From UMGS1696 sp964621165 (GTDB taxonomy: Bacteria; Bacillota; Clostridia; Oscillospirales; CAG-272), in assembly GCA_964621165.1 (NCBI GenBank), contig CAZULC010000002.1:124001-188000 (forward strand): DNA of 64,000 nt. The letters are read 5' to 3'. Positions within the stretch are counted from its first letter, which is position 1; each line of letters begins with the position of its first letter. This document shows, piece by piece, positions 1 through 8,893 of this stretch. Made by a program: the position numbers and the translations under genes. The notes under the pieces are model-generated. The model searched no databases. It was not told where the DNA came from and saw only the letters and a program-made list of their open reading frames with translations.

Positions 1-521
1 TCCTCGATTTCGCAGACATACAGTTTGTGGTATCCGCTATCGGAGTAAATTTCGGCAGGGACCGGCGACAGTATTCCCTCGGGGCGGAAAAAGTCGGCGT
101 ACATCTTTTTCGTTTTCAGCACAAGACCGGCCTCGTCGAACCACACGGCTCTTCCGTCGAGAGTTTTGTCGTACGCCAGCGTGAGTCCGCATTCCTTAGC
201 TTTATCATAATCCCGTCCGCTGTATTTTCCGCAGTATGCGAGGGCAGAGCGGTACTCCTCCGGGAAGAAGGAAAGGGTCAGCCGCACGTTCCTCTCGATG
301 AAGCTGAAGGTGTGGCGGGAAGGACGTACGAAAACAAACGCCGCCGGCTTTCCCCAGATGAAGCCAAGTCCGCCCCAGCTTGCGGTCATGGTGTTGTAGT
401 CCTGTCCGCAGACGAGGTTTCCCTCAGGGTCCGACGCGGTGACGAGCATCCACTTTTCGCCAATCAGAGAAATTGCGTTTCCCGGAATCTCTGTCGGTGC
501 AATTTTTTTGAAATCAGGCAT
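1..521 (-). CDS. Flavin reductase-like FMN-binding protein (3' end beyond window)
   Basis: At least 173 codons are visible and the frame stays open to the window edge, so the C-terminus is missing. The start is the ATG at 519-521, with a GGAGAC-like ribosome binding site just upstream. The N-terminus (MPDFKKIAPTEI, then GNAISLIGEKWMLVTA) followed by a TASWGGLGFIWGKP segment and a FVRPSRHTF segment matches the FMN-binding split-barrel of flavoredoxin/flavin reductase-like proteins, which bind FMN and reduce flavins or act as electron carriers. It lies 46 bp downstream of the MIF-like gene on the same strand and is probably cotranscribed with it. Its exact electron donor and acceptor cannot be read from the sequence. 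Confidence 0.72.
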   Translation of the reverse strand, partial: MPDFKKIAPTEIPGNAISLIGEKWMLVTASDPEGNLVCGQDYNTMTASWGGLGFIWGKPAAFVFVRPSRHTFSFIERNVRLTLSFFPEEYRSALAYCGKYSGRDYDKAKECGLTLAYDKTLDGRAVWFDEAGLVLKTKKMYADFFRPEGILSPVPAEIYSDSGYHKLYVCEIE

Positions 522-567
522 AACAGTCTCCTTGAATAGTAAAATTATTGTTGAATTTTATTGGATA

Positions 568-915
568 TTATCGGAAGTTGTCGCCGTTCCAACCCCAGTG
601 GTCGTATTCCGAATACTTTACGTAAATCCGGTTCTTCGGAACGTTGATTATTTCCGACACTATGTCGCATACGGCTGATGTCATTTTGTCGTATCCGGCT
701 TTGTTCTGTCTGCCGAAGATGTCGATGTTTATCATGACGCAGGGGGCGGTGGTTCCGGCGAAGTACATTGTTATGTTGTCTTCTATTTTTACCATGAGCC
801 ACTCCTCGCTCTTGCCCGGGAAGGACTGTGCCAGAGCTTGGGCCAGCTTCTCCTTGATGGCATCGCATTTTTCTTTGATTACGGTAAGGTTTGTTTGTAT
901 GGTGATGTAAGGCAT
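568..915 (-). CDS. Macrophage migration inhibitory factor (MIF)-like tautomerase
   Basis: The product has 115 aa, the usual length of the MIF/D-dopachrome tautomerase family. The N-terminal proline that is catalytic in this family after Met removal is present (Met-Pro-Tyr-Ile). Other family marks are a FAGTTAPCVMINIDIFG core and the C-terminal segment NRIYVKYSEYDHWGWNGDNF, which resembles the end of animal MIF. The first Cys of the animal CxxC redox motif is present and the second is replaced. The activity expected from family knowledge is keto-enol tautomerisation of phenylpyruvate-like substrates in a trimer; the physiological substrate is unknown. The ribosome binding site (AAGGAG) lies just upstream. 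The gene probably forms a two-gene unit with the downstream flavin reductase-like gene. Confidence 0.8.
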   Translation of the reverse strand: MPYITIQTNLTVIKEKCDAIKEKLAQALAQSFPGKSEEWLMVKIEDNITMYFAGTTAPCVMINIDIFGRQNKAGYDKMTSAVCDIVSEIINVPKNRIYVKYSEYDHWGWNGDNFR

Positions 916-1347
916 CGCTGTCTCTCCTTAAAATTTATTCAATCAGTCAGCTTTTATGCCCATTAATAATAGCAGATTGAAGGCCGAATGTCAAGTACTC
1001 CCTGATTTAAAAACGCGGCTTCGAGTCCTTTGAAGTATAAAGTTTTGCATATTTATTAAAAATTACATTCGCGCTTTATTTTTAAGTGAATGGTAAAAAA
1101 TAAACATCTTTAACCAATGAAACCTAAAATTTAACAATTAAATTTACTTGATTTGCACACATAGCTATTGCTATTTTGAAATTTGTATAGTATAATGTAT
1201 TCCGAAAGTATAATATTTCATAAAAATGAATACGACAATACTTTTTCCAACTGGGAATATCCATATAAGATCTGAAATTTACCGCCAAATTACCGAACAA
1301 CTTCAGATGAACCCCTTGGACAACGCGTTGAATTCACAAATGTCGTT
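916..1347. other. AT-rich intergenic region, no gene seen
   Basis: This divergent spacer lies between the MIF-like gene (-) and the adhesin pseudogene (+). It is clearly richer in A and T than its flanks. I see no coding frame with a plausible start and no RNA gene. It holds the candidate promoter at 1168-1196. Confidence 0.6.
1168..1196 (+). promoter_or_regulatory. Candidate sigma-A promoter of the adhesin remnant
   Basis: TTGCTA (1168-1173), a 17-bp spacer and a perfect TATAAT (1191-1196) stand upstream of the broken LPXTG gene. The -35 is only a partial match, so the call is moderate. If active, it would still transcribe the pseudogene. Confidence 0.45.
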
Positions 1348-4300
1348 GTGGGAGGGGCAGGGGTACGCATATGCAGCAAACTAAAAAATTCGAAAATTCA
1401 GAAAACAGAAAGCGCGCACAACGCTGTAATCCGCACAAGGAACCGGAGAAACTGGCATAAGATTGCCCCGTGCTTGGTTGCCTTGTGGTGTTCGTCACGA
1501 CCTACATGCTTATCATGCCGGCAATCACAATGGAGGCTCCTTTGCTCTGCGGATATGACGAGGAACATGCCCACACCGACGACTGCTACATAACGGAGCG
1601 GGTCCTTGTCTGCGCACTTCTGGAGGGCTGGAGTTATGCCGAGACGGAAGAGGACGAGCCTAAGGCTGACGAAATCGCTGTGGAAACGGCTGTGGATGAA
1701 CCTGACGTTATTGAGGTGGAGACCGAGCCTGAGACGGAGACGGAGAGCGAAACCGAGCTTCCCGAACCCTGCGACAAGCCGGAGATTGAGCTTCACGAGC
1801 ATGACGTGACCTGCTACGACCTTGACCGGGTAATCTGCGGCAAACTCGGATTGACATTTCACCAGCACACCGACGACTGCGAGGGAATCTGCTATACGGT
1901 TGAGAAAATACCACTTGACGCGAAAGAGCTGACTTGCACGCCGGAAGAGACTCCCGGCCACACCCATACTGCGCTCTGCTACGGCACATGGGAACTCATC
2001 TGTGGCAAAGAAGAACACACCCACACCGAAGTCTGCCGCCAAGAAACCGCCGAAGCCACGTACGAGATTGCACTTACGGGGGAAGAAGTCTCTCCACCGG
2101 TCTTGGGGACTGGGCATCGTTATGATGTTAATGGAAATTTGATAGAAATAGAATGGTATAAAAATAGTAGGTTGTAAACCGCATATGTTGTTCCGACATC
2201 ACAGTCTTCGAATACTGTTATAAATATGTTCGACTATTGGATAAATCCAAACGGAAGAAATGAACCTGATAATAATACTACATATGACAAGTATGGGATT
2301 GGCATTAACAGTGATCACAAATTTAAGTTTTGGCGAAGTGCTGTACAGGGGTGGAACGTTATTAACTGGACTGGTAGCAAACAATTACCGAACCAAGGAC
2401 TTGTTAAGTCTTTAATAGGGGATGATGGCTATCCGGTACTTGCTGTGAACAGAGCGAAGAGAATAACGAAGGAAAAATCACTCGCATATTTATTTAATCC
2501 GAGCATAGAACATGACGGAAAAGAATCTTTTAAAAATGTAAGCGGACTGCTAACAAATGACTCGGAAGGTTACTATTTCTTTGACAGCACAGAATACATG
2601 GCTGAGTTGGATGAAGATAAGAATGAAGTTTACGTATATGATAGTCCGGGAGTTTATGACCAAAACGGTAATAATCAAGGGCAATTTTTCCTGTTCAATT
2701 ACGCACCGTCTGTTATGGAAAGTAGGAGTACTTCTTCTTCAATGAACCATTGCTTCGGTGTGTCAATTACGACACGTTTCATACAGCTTTATGGAGGTCA
2801 TACAAACAGCAAAGAAGAAACTCCAACAACATTCCACTTCTCCGGAGACGACGACGTATGGATTTTCATAGATGGTGTTCCTATCGGTGACGTCGGTGGT
2901 ATTCACGACGCTTGCAGCATTGATATTGATTTTGTTTCAGGTTAAATTGTTATTTATGATAGTGATAAAACTCAAAGTAGAAGAACAAATTTAAAAGTTG
3001 CATTTATCAGCGCGAATGGGTCAGTCGATGAAAAAGATTGGAACGATGATACTTTTGCGGATAATACAACGCATACTTTGAAATTCTACTACCTTGAGCG
3101 TGGCAACTACGAATCTAACCTTGAGCTTAAGTTCAACATTATTGACATTCCGAAAACTGCGATATACAAGGTTGACCAGTACGGTGATGTTGTTCCTGGC
3201 GCAAAATTTGCAGTATATACGTCAAGCAAAGAAGATGACGGCTCCTACAAAATGCTCTCAGATAAAGGTGGAACTGCTGTAACACAGCCGGATAATCTGA
3301 CTTATGCTCCCAACGATGATTTTCGTGATGATAATGGTATTGTTATCGCAAAAGTTCTCTATACAGGTTTGACTAATTATCTTGGAGAGATGATTTTCGT
3401 TGATAATGAGGACAACCTGCTGACTTTGGAAGAATTGGAAGAACTTTTCGGACCAAACTTCATTTTAAGAGAGATTGAGGTTCCGGATGGGTACCGCGTG
3501 GTAACGAAAGATGTTTATCTGGAAATCTGGAATGGCAATCAGCAAACAATACTCCGGAATCAGGTTCCCGTGCGGCTTCAACTTTGCAGATAACCGCGAC
3601 AGATACTATATTGATTAGGGGTGAGAATGGCACTACTGAAGAACGAGAATATTATATTGATTCTACTAAAACAGTAAAAGGTACATTATTTGCAGTTCCG
3701 ATGAAATACACGGGTGACTTAACTAATGTAACAACCACATCATTACAAAACGGAAATAACTGGACTCCGGTTTGCGGAACTGACAATCGTGGGTATGAAT
3801 TGGTTGAGAAAGGCGAAGGAACTACTGCAACTCTTGCGGCAATAATCTACGCGGCACAAAAGCAAAAGTATGATTACAAACAGCAGGTTGAATTTGCGCT
3901 TTTCTCTGCCGAAATGCAGCTGACTCTCGAAAACCTCCCCGGCCACATCACGCAGTATTATCATATGCTTGCCGATAAGACTCAAACACGTTATACCGTC
4001 GGATTCTACTGGACAATCGGCAGTTTGGAAAATGCTACCCCAGACAACACCTATAGGGTTTACATTCACGCGGATGAATTCAAAGGTTTGGAGGGGAATT
4101 ATTCAAGCAGAAACGCGTTTGATCGTGAGTTCGGTGCGAACATCCAAGTCCCGAACCTCATCAACAAGGTTTTCGTCCAGAAAATGGTGGAAGGCTACGG
4201 AGACTCCATCGAAAACGAAGATGAAATAGGAAATCTATTCATACCCGGTGCAACCTTTGCGATTTATGCGGTTCAGGGTGATGAGCTTGATAATCTGAAA

Positions 4301-5689
4301 TATCTCGCAAGTGACGAAAGGTACTACGAACTCACGGAGAACCCTGTAATAAATCCCGAAACCGGTGAAATCAATCTTGATGGTACAACAATAAAGCCTA
4401 AGCAGATTGACGTAACCGAAGCATACATCGCCGCGGAAAAGAACGGCTCGGCGGAATTCTCCAACCTTGACATGGGTCAGTACATCATAAAGGAAATCAA
4501 GCCTCCGACGGGTTACAAAATCAACACAAACGACATCATGGTTCTTGTGACGGAAGACACGATTTACGCCAACGCCGGCGAAGAAGATGACGGTATCATG
4601 GTAGGCCGCGGCCCCGGTTATGTGGTCAAAACCCTGAACCAGTTCGCCTCTCAAGGCTATATCGACAACACCCCCACATGGATTTATGCCCAGATGAGGA
4701 TTAGGGGAGAAAGTAAATTGTTCTCTCGGATGCGTTGAACAAGAAGGATTAAGCTACTACTCATATCCTGCAGAATTATTCTAATTTGACGACTAATGAT
4801 CCACTAAAAGCTTTTAGAACACACCTTGTATATGTTCCGAATGCTGATTCATACGAGAGAGTTACTTTCAACTATTATCCGAATGCAAATTATTATGAAA
4901 GTCAACAATCCAATAATCAATACTATAAGCACAGACGAATCTTCACAGATGTTGGCTGGCCATATTATGATATTTATCAGGATTATGAATGGGGTTTGAA
5001 GCAGACTGAAGAATCAGGTGCCAACTACGAAGACTGGTATCACAAAAAACGGTGATCCTAATGGCGAAATCGTTAGCATCACAAACCTGTTCTCCCGCTC
5101 AACCTACATCCGTGCAGAAGACCAGCAGGACAGCACAATCGACATCAAAAAAGTCAACGCAAATGATCCGAACAAGACGCTTGCGGGGGCAAAATTCCGG
5201 CTGTATAAGTTGGATTCCAGTGAAAATAAACTGTACTATAAGATTGATAATAATACAGTTTCATGGACTAAAATTGAATCTGAGGCAACCATAGCTACAT
5301 CAAAATATGACGGACTTCTCGACACACGGTTCGCTCACCTCACCAAGGGTACATACTACCTCGAGGAAACCCAAGCTCCCATTGGATTCACAGGTCTGTC
5401 CGGTCCTGTAAAGATTGAACTTGACATAACCGCAACAAACAAACTGACGGCAACATTTCACGAAGAAGATAGCGGCGCTGGCTTGGGAAAAAAATTGATG
5501 AAACAAGCGGCGTTTACGTCTTCACCATCACCGTAAAGAACTCCAAGGGGGCATGAGCTTCCTTCGACGGGCGGCAATGGTATCGCGGCTTACACCGTTT
5601 CCGGAGTCTCACTCATGGCATTCGCGGCGGCAATAACCGTTTACAGAAATAGAACGGCGACGACGATTAACCAGAATTCAACAAAGTGA
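1348..5689 (+). pseudogene. Degenerate LPXTG surface adhesin with fibro-slime and CnaB/SpaA domains
   Basis: The pieces read as one ~1,430-residue wall-anchored adhesin. In order: a basic N-terminus and signal segment (VLGCLVVFVTTYMLIMPAIT, ~1471); His/Cys repeats (HAHTDDCY, FHQHTDDC, GHTHTALC, EEHTHTEVC); a fibro-slime/PA14-like domain (FHFSGDDDVWIFIDGV, ~2840); CnaB/SpaA repeats (~3150, ~4190, ~5130), one with YLEETQAP; and an LPSTGG sorting signal with hydrophobic segment and basic tail, ending at 5687-5689. The frame is interrupted by a shift near the C-run at 1466-1469, TAA at 2175 and 2943, shifts near 3545, 4715 and 5038, TAA at 4750, a shift at the A-run 5488-5494 and another near 5545. 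Domain homology continues across every break, so this is decay of one gene. No sortase gene is in the window. The exact start (1348 or 1371) is unclear because of the first shift. Confidence 0.85.
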
Positions 5690-5720
5690 CGTCAACCCAG
5701 CACGGGCGGGCGTCATTTTT
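5688..5720 (+). terminator. Probable intrinsic terminator after the adhesin remnant
   Basis: A GC-rich imperfect hairpin (GACG at 5688-5691 pairing with CGTC at 5711-5714, with inner CCC/GGG pairing) is followed directly by ATTTTT. It separates the pseudogene from the next operon promoter. Confidence 0.55.
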
Positions 5721-5729
5721 GTTTTCCAC

Positions 5730-5758
5730 TTGACATAGCCGCAGAATTGTGCTATAAT
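5730..5758 (+). promoter_or_regulatory. Consensus sigma-A promoter of the nucleoside phosphorylase/zinc uptake operon
   Basis: TTGACA (5730-5735), a 17-bp spacer and TATAAT (5753-5758) are both perfect matches. No comparable promoter is obvious before the following genes, which are tightly packed up to znuB at 9772. Confidence 0.85.
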
Positions 5759-5771
5759 ACCTCTGCCAAAT

Positions 5772-5786
5772 TGAAAATGATAATCA
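5772..5786 (+). promoter_or_regulatory. Fur-family operator (7-1-7 type)
   Basis: TGAAAATGATAATCA matches the classic Fur inverted repeat TGATAATNATTATCA at 13 of 14 defined positions and sits in a longer imperfect palindrome (5769-5790). It lies just downstream of the -10, over the likely transcription start, where a bound repressor would block RNA polymerase. The operon encodes a Fur-family protein and a ZnuABC-type importer, so autoregulation by that protein is the natural inference. Whether the metal is zinc, manganese or iron cannot be told from the box. Confidence 0.7.
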
Positions 5787-5810
5787 ATTTTAAATTAAAA
5801 GGAGAAGCGT

Positions 5811-6662
5811 ATGAAGGAGAAAATGAAGAAAATCATCACACTGCTTGACAAATACAACAGCCCGCAAATGGCTCGGGACATCTTCGGCTTCCCAGAGGAC
5901 GACATCGTTTACGACGCCTTAGTTGTTGCGCCAAGCTTCACGCCGGAGAAAATTCTGACTGAAATCAACACCAAAACCGACGGCAGGTTTAAAATTACAA
6001 CCAACCGGATAGGCACATACACAGCGGGTTACACTGTCGAGGGGGACGGAGTTAAACTTCTGTGGATTCAGGTTGCCTCATGTGCCGGAAATACGGTCGA
6101 CCACGTGGGAATTCTCGGAAAAATGAAGTTCAGACGCATGATTTTCATCGGTGCTGTCGGCTCGCTCAAGCCCGAATTCGAACTTGGCGACCTTTGCATC
6201 CCCACAGAATGCGTCAGTGGCGGATATATTTTGTCCTACCTGAAAGACGACCTGTCCGACTTCACCCCATTCGAGCGGGTATACCCCGACAAAACCACAA
6301 CCGACCGGTCCGTGATCCTCGCAAATCAGCGGATTGACGAGTTTGTGCGTGACAACATTATTCCCCGGGGAATCAGTCTGAAGCGGGCCAGCGTGTTTTG
6401 CACCGACTCAATCGTCATGGAGTACTACCATCTCGACGAAATCCGCGCGTTCGGCACCGACCTGATCGAGATGGAGACGGCTGCGTTTTACTCAATGGCA
6501 GACCTTCTCGAAGTCCCATCCGCCGCAATTTTGTTAGTGTCCGACAACTCCGCGACGGGCGTGGCTCTTGTTGGACGGACGGATGAACAGGAAGAAAAGT
6601 ATAATTATGCACGCCGCGTGGTTCTGCCGGAGATTCTGTTCAAGCTTGCAGGTGAACTGTAA
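5811..6662 (+). CDS. Nucleoside phosphorylase family protein (PNP_UDP_1)
   Basis: This 283-aa protein of the nucleoside phosphorylase/nucleosidase superfamily catalyses phosphorolysis or hydrolysis of an N-glycosidic bond. Supporting features are the glycine-rich GAVGSLKPEFELGDLCIP segment, typical of the phosphate/ribose side, and LIEMETAAFYSMADLLEVP near residues 217-235, where the family's conserved Glu-Met-Glu contacts ribose. AAILLVSDNS follows. Start: ATG 5811 with an AAGGAG ribosome binding site. It is the first gene after the Fur-boxed promoter and is followed by the Fur-family gene, so it probably responds to the same metal. Purine versus uridine specificity cannot be decided. Confidence 0.8.
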   Translation: MKEKMKKIITLLDKYNSPQMARDIFGFPEDDIVYDALVVAPSFTPEKILTEINTKTDGRFKITTNRIGTYTAGYTVEGDGVKLLWIQVASCAGNTVDHVGILGKMKFRRMIFIGAVGSLKPEFELGDLCIPTECVSGGYILSYLKDDLSDFTPFERVYPDKTTTDRSVILANQRIDEFVRDNIIPRGISLKRASVFCTDSIVMEYYHLDEIRAFGTDLIEMETAAFYSMADLLEVPSAAILLVSDNSATGVALVGRTDEQEEKYNYARRVVLPEILFKLAGEL

Positions 6663-6741
6663 TAAACGCGGGTTATATTTGTGATACAGGATAACTTATA
6701 TTGATTAAAACAACGCATATAAAATTAGGAAGGAAAAAATC

Positions 6742-7148
6742 ATGTCGAGAGGAAAATACAAGACCAGACAGCGGGACGAAATCCTGCGGTTCTTTGAGGA
6801 AAACGAGGAAAAATGCCTGTCCGCACGGGAAATCAGCCGGAAAGTTGAAGCGAGCGAGGCCACGGTCTTCCGCACTCTTGCCGCCCTGACCGACGAAGGA
6901 CTTTTGAAACGGTTCATGGGAAGCTCAGCGAGAGGGGACTGTGCCTACTACCAGTTCAACACCTGCACCGACGCTCACATCCACCTGAAATGCGAAAAAT
7001 GCGGCCGCCTGATTCACATGGACTGCGACTTCATGAAAAGCATAATCGACCACTTCAAAAAGGAGCACGGCTTCACCCTGCCCTGGACTGCACGAAAACC
7101 GTGATTTACGGCGTATGCGGCGACTGTGCGGAGGAAAAGAATGAATAA
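6742..7148 (+). pseudogene. Fur-family metalloregulator disrupted by a 5-bp tandem duplication
   Basis: The N-terminal winged helix (ARE.SRKVEASEATVFRTLAAL) and the first zinc pair (CEKCGRLIHMDC) are those of a Fur/Zur/PerR-family repressor. As read, the frame ends at a TGA at 7102-7104 after HGFTLPWTARKP (120 aa). CCCTG occurs twice in tandem at 7076-7085. Removing one copy restores HGFTLDCTKTVIYGVCGDC, including the second structural CxxC pair, and moves the stop to TAA 7146-7148 (133 aa, normal for the family). The restored end overlaps znuA by 8 bp, as expected in a coupled operon. In the sequenced state the C-terminal zinc site is lost and repression is probably impaired. A sequencing artefact is possible but less likely, because the repair is an exact 5-bp unit. 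The genomic setting favours a Zur-like role. Confidence 0.85.
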
Positions 7149-8085
7149 AAAAATTATAATTATGCTTATCACTCTGCTGACCGTTGTGATGATGCTGACG
7201 TCGTGCTCGGGTGACGGCAAAGATTACGGACGGCTTCAAATTTGCGCTACAAACTTCGCCATGTACGACTTTGCCCGATGCGTGTGCGGTGAGGACGCGG
7301 ACGTGGTGATGCTCATTCCCGCCGGAGCCGAATTCCACGACTTTGAAGCCACCCTGTCGGACATCGACAAAATAGCGACCTCTGACCTGTTCGTCCACAC
7401 CGGAGGCGAGAGCGAGGACTGGGTTGAGGACGTGTTCGCTTCCCTTGATTCAATGGATGTAGAAGTAAACGACATCTGCGCCGCTGATTTTGTCGTGGGA
7501 CTGGAGGAAGAGGTGGTCGAGGGAATGCAGACGGATGAGGACGAGCACGAAGAAACATCATTCGACGAGCACATCTGGACCTCAATCCCCAATGCCGAGC
7601 GTATCATCGACGGAATAGCCAACGCGGTGGTTCAGCTGAGCCCCGAGCTTGAAGATAAAATCGGGCAGAGAGTCACCGACTACAAGGCGGAGCTTGACGA
7701 AATTGATGAGGAAATCATGGATGTGGTGGAAAACGCCGCACGCAGAACCATTGTTGTAGCCGACCGATTCCCCTTCAGGTACTTCACCGAGCGGTATAAC
7801 CTCGACTACTACGCCGCTTTTTCCGGATGCACGTCAAACACCGAACCCACGCTGTCGACCATCAACTTTCTCATAAACAAAGTACGGGACGAGAACATTC
7901 CTGCCGTGATTACAATGGAGTTTTCGGACAAAAAATGCGCGGAAGCTGTATCCGGCGAGACCGGGTGCGGCATAGTGCAGCTTCATTCCGCCCACAACGT
8001 GACAAAAGACGAGCTTGAGTCGGGCGTGACCTACGCAGACCTGATGAGAGCAAACCTCGAAAGCCTGAAAACCGTACTGCAATGA
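7141..8085 (+). CDS. znuA: Zinc/manganese ABC transporter substrate-binding lipoprotein (ZnuA-like)
   Basis: The product is 314 aa with a lipoprotein signal peptide (MNKKIIIMLITLL then lipobox LTSC near residue 22), so the mature protein is anchored outside the membrane. Cluster A-I metal-binding marks are present: PAGAEFHDFEATLSDI with one His ligand, FDEHIWTSIPNAERI with a second, and VVADRFPFRYFTERYNLDYYAAFSG. A short acidic/His loop (DEDEHEE) precedes the second ligand, as in zinc-specific members. Start: ATG 7141 with GGAGGAAAAG upstream, inside the end of the restored Fur-family frame. It is followed by the ATPase and permease genes of the same importer. Zn is favoured over Mn because of the loop and the regulator, but this is inference. 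Confidence 0.87.
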   Translation: MNKKIIIMLITLLTVVMMLTSCSGDGKDYGRLQICATNFAMYDFARCVCGEDADVVMLIPAGAEFHDFEATLSDIDKIATSDLFVHTGGESEDWVEDVFASLDSMDVEVNDICAADFVVGLEEEVVEGMQTDEDEHEETSFDEHIWTSIPNAERIIDGIANAVVQLSPELEDKIGQRVTDYKAELDEIDEEIMDVVENAARRTIVVADRFPFRYFTERYNLDYYAAFSGCTSNTEPTLSTINFLINKVRDENIPAVITMEFSDKKCAEAVSGETGCGIVQLHSAHNVTKDELESGVTYADLMRANLESLKTVLQ

Positions 8086-8108
8086 CGAATTTACGGAGAT
8101 TAAATATT

Positions 8109-8840
8109 ATGAAAGATGAAACAAACCTGATAGAAGGCGAAAACCTGCGGCTGTCCTACGACGGATTCACCGCGGCTAATGGGGTCAACTTCACCCTCGG
8201 ACGGGGGGATTACCTCTGCGTGGTGGGTGAAAACGGCTCGGGGAAAAGTACCCTCATGAAGGCGGTCACGGGGGAAATCAAGCCCAGCGGCGGGACACTG
8301 CGGATAGCTGAGGAGATAAAGAAATCCGGAATCGGATACTTGCCGCAGCAGTCGAAGATTCAGCGGGACTTTCCGGCCACAGCGGCTGAGGTGGTTCTGT
8401 CGGGATGCGCCGCCCGGGACAAACTGGGGCTTATCTGGCGTGACGAATCCCACAAAAAAGCGGAGAACGCCATGGCGCGGCTTGGAATCGGGAATCTCAG
8501 GGGACGCTGCTTCGGGGACTTGTCGGGCGGGCAGAGACAGCGGGTTCTTCTGGCGCGGGCCTTATGTGTGTCGGAAATAATCCTGCTTCTCGACGAGCCT
8601 GTGACCGGACTGGACCCTGAGGCGGCTCACGAAATGTACCACTGCATACGCGAAATCAACCTGTCCGGGTGTGCGGTGATGATGGTGACTCACGACATCA
8701 TGTGCGCCGGACGTGAAGCCAAACACATCCTGTCCATGTGCCGGGGACATTCGTTCTATGGTACGGTTGAGGAGTACTTCGCCCACGAGAAAAAGGACGA
8801 GATGGAAGACCTCCACTACCACGACCACTCAAACGAATAA
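8109..8840 (+). CDS. znuC: Zinc/manganese ABC transporter ATP-binding protein (ZnuC-like)
   Basis: This is a 243-aa ABC ATPase that energises the importer from the cytoplasmic side. Walker A is GENGSGKST (~residue 38), the Q-loop is YLPQQSKIQRDFP, the signature is LSGGQRQRVLLARAL, Walker B is LLLDEPVTGLD, and the switch His is in VMMVTHDI. These match the FeCT/ZnuC-type family. The ATG at 8109 has a GGAG ribosome binding site; an in-frame ATG at 8082 overlaps the znuA stop but lacks one. The C-terminal tail is acidic and His-containing (LHYHDHSNE). It lies between znuA and znuB in one operon. Confidence 0.88.
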   Translation: MKDETNLIEGENLRLSYDGFTAANGVNFTLGRGDYLCVVGENGSGKSTLMKAVTGEIKPSGGTLRIAEEIKKSGIGYLPQQSKIQRDFPATAAEVVLSGCAARDKLGLIWRDESHKKAENAMARLGIGNLRGRCFGDLSGGQRQRVLLARALCVSEIILLLDEPVTGLDPEAAHEMYHCIREINLSGCAVMMVTHDIMCAGREAKHILSMCRGHSFYGTVEEYFAHEKKDEMEDLHYHDHSNE

Positions 8841-8893
8841 AATGTGCAAATCACACAAAAGTGTATAATTTATCAGCGAAAGGAATGGTAAAA

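Noticed and set aside
1398..2117. Open frame of 239 codons on the minus strand
   Set aside because: It is antisense to the His/Cys-repeat part of the adhesin and shows only the mirrored composition of that sequence.
1348..5689. TAA reassigned or read through as a sense codon in the adhesin
   Set aside because: The breaks include several frameshifts, and many intact genes here (gatB, murG, mrnC) end properly at TAA or TAG, so reassignment cannot explain them.
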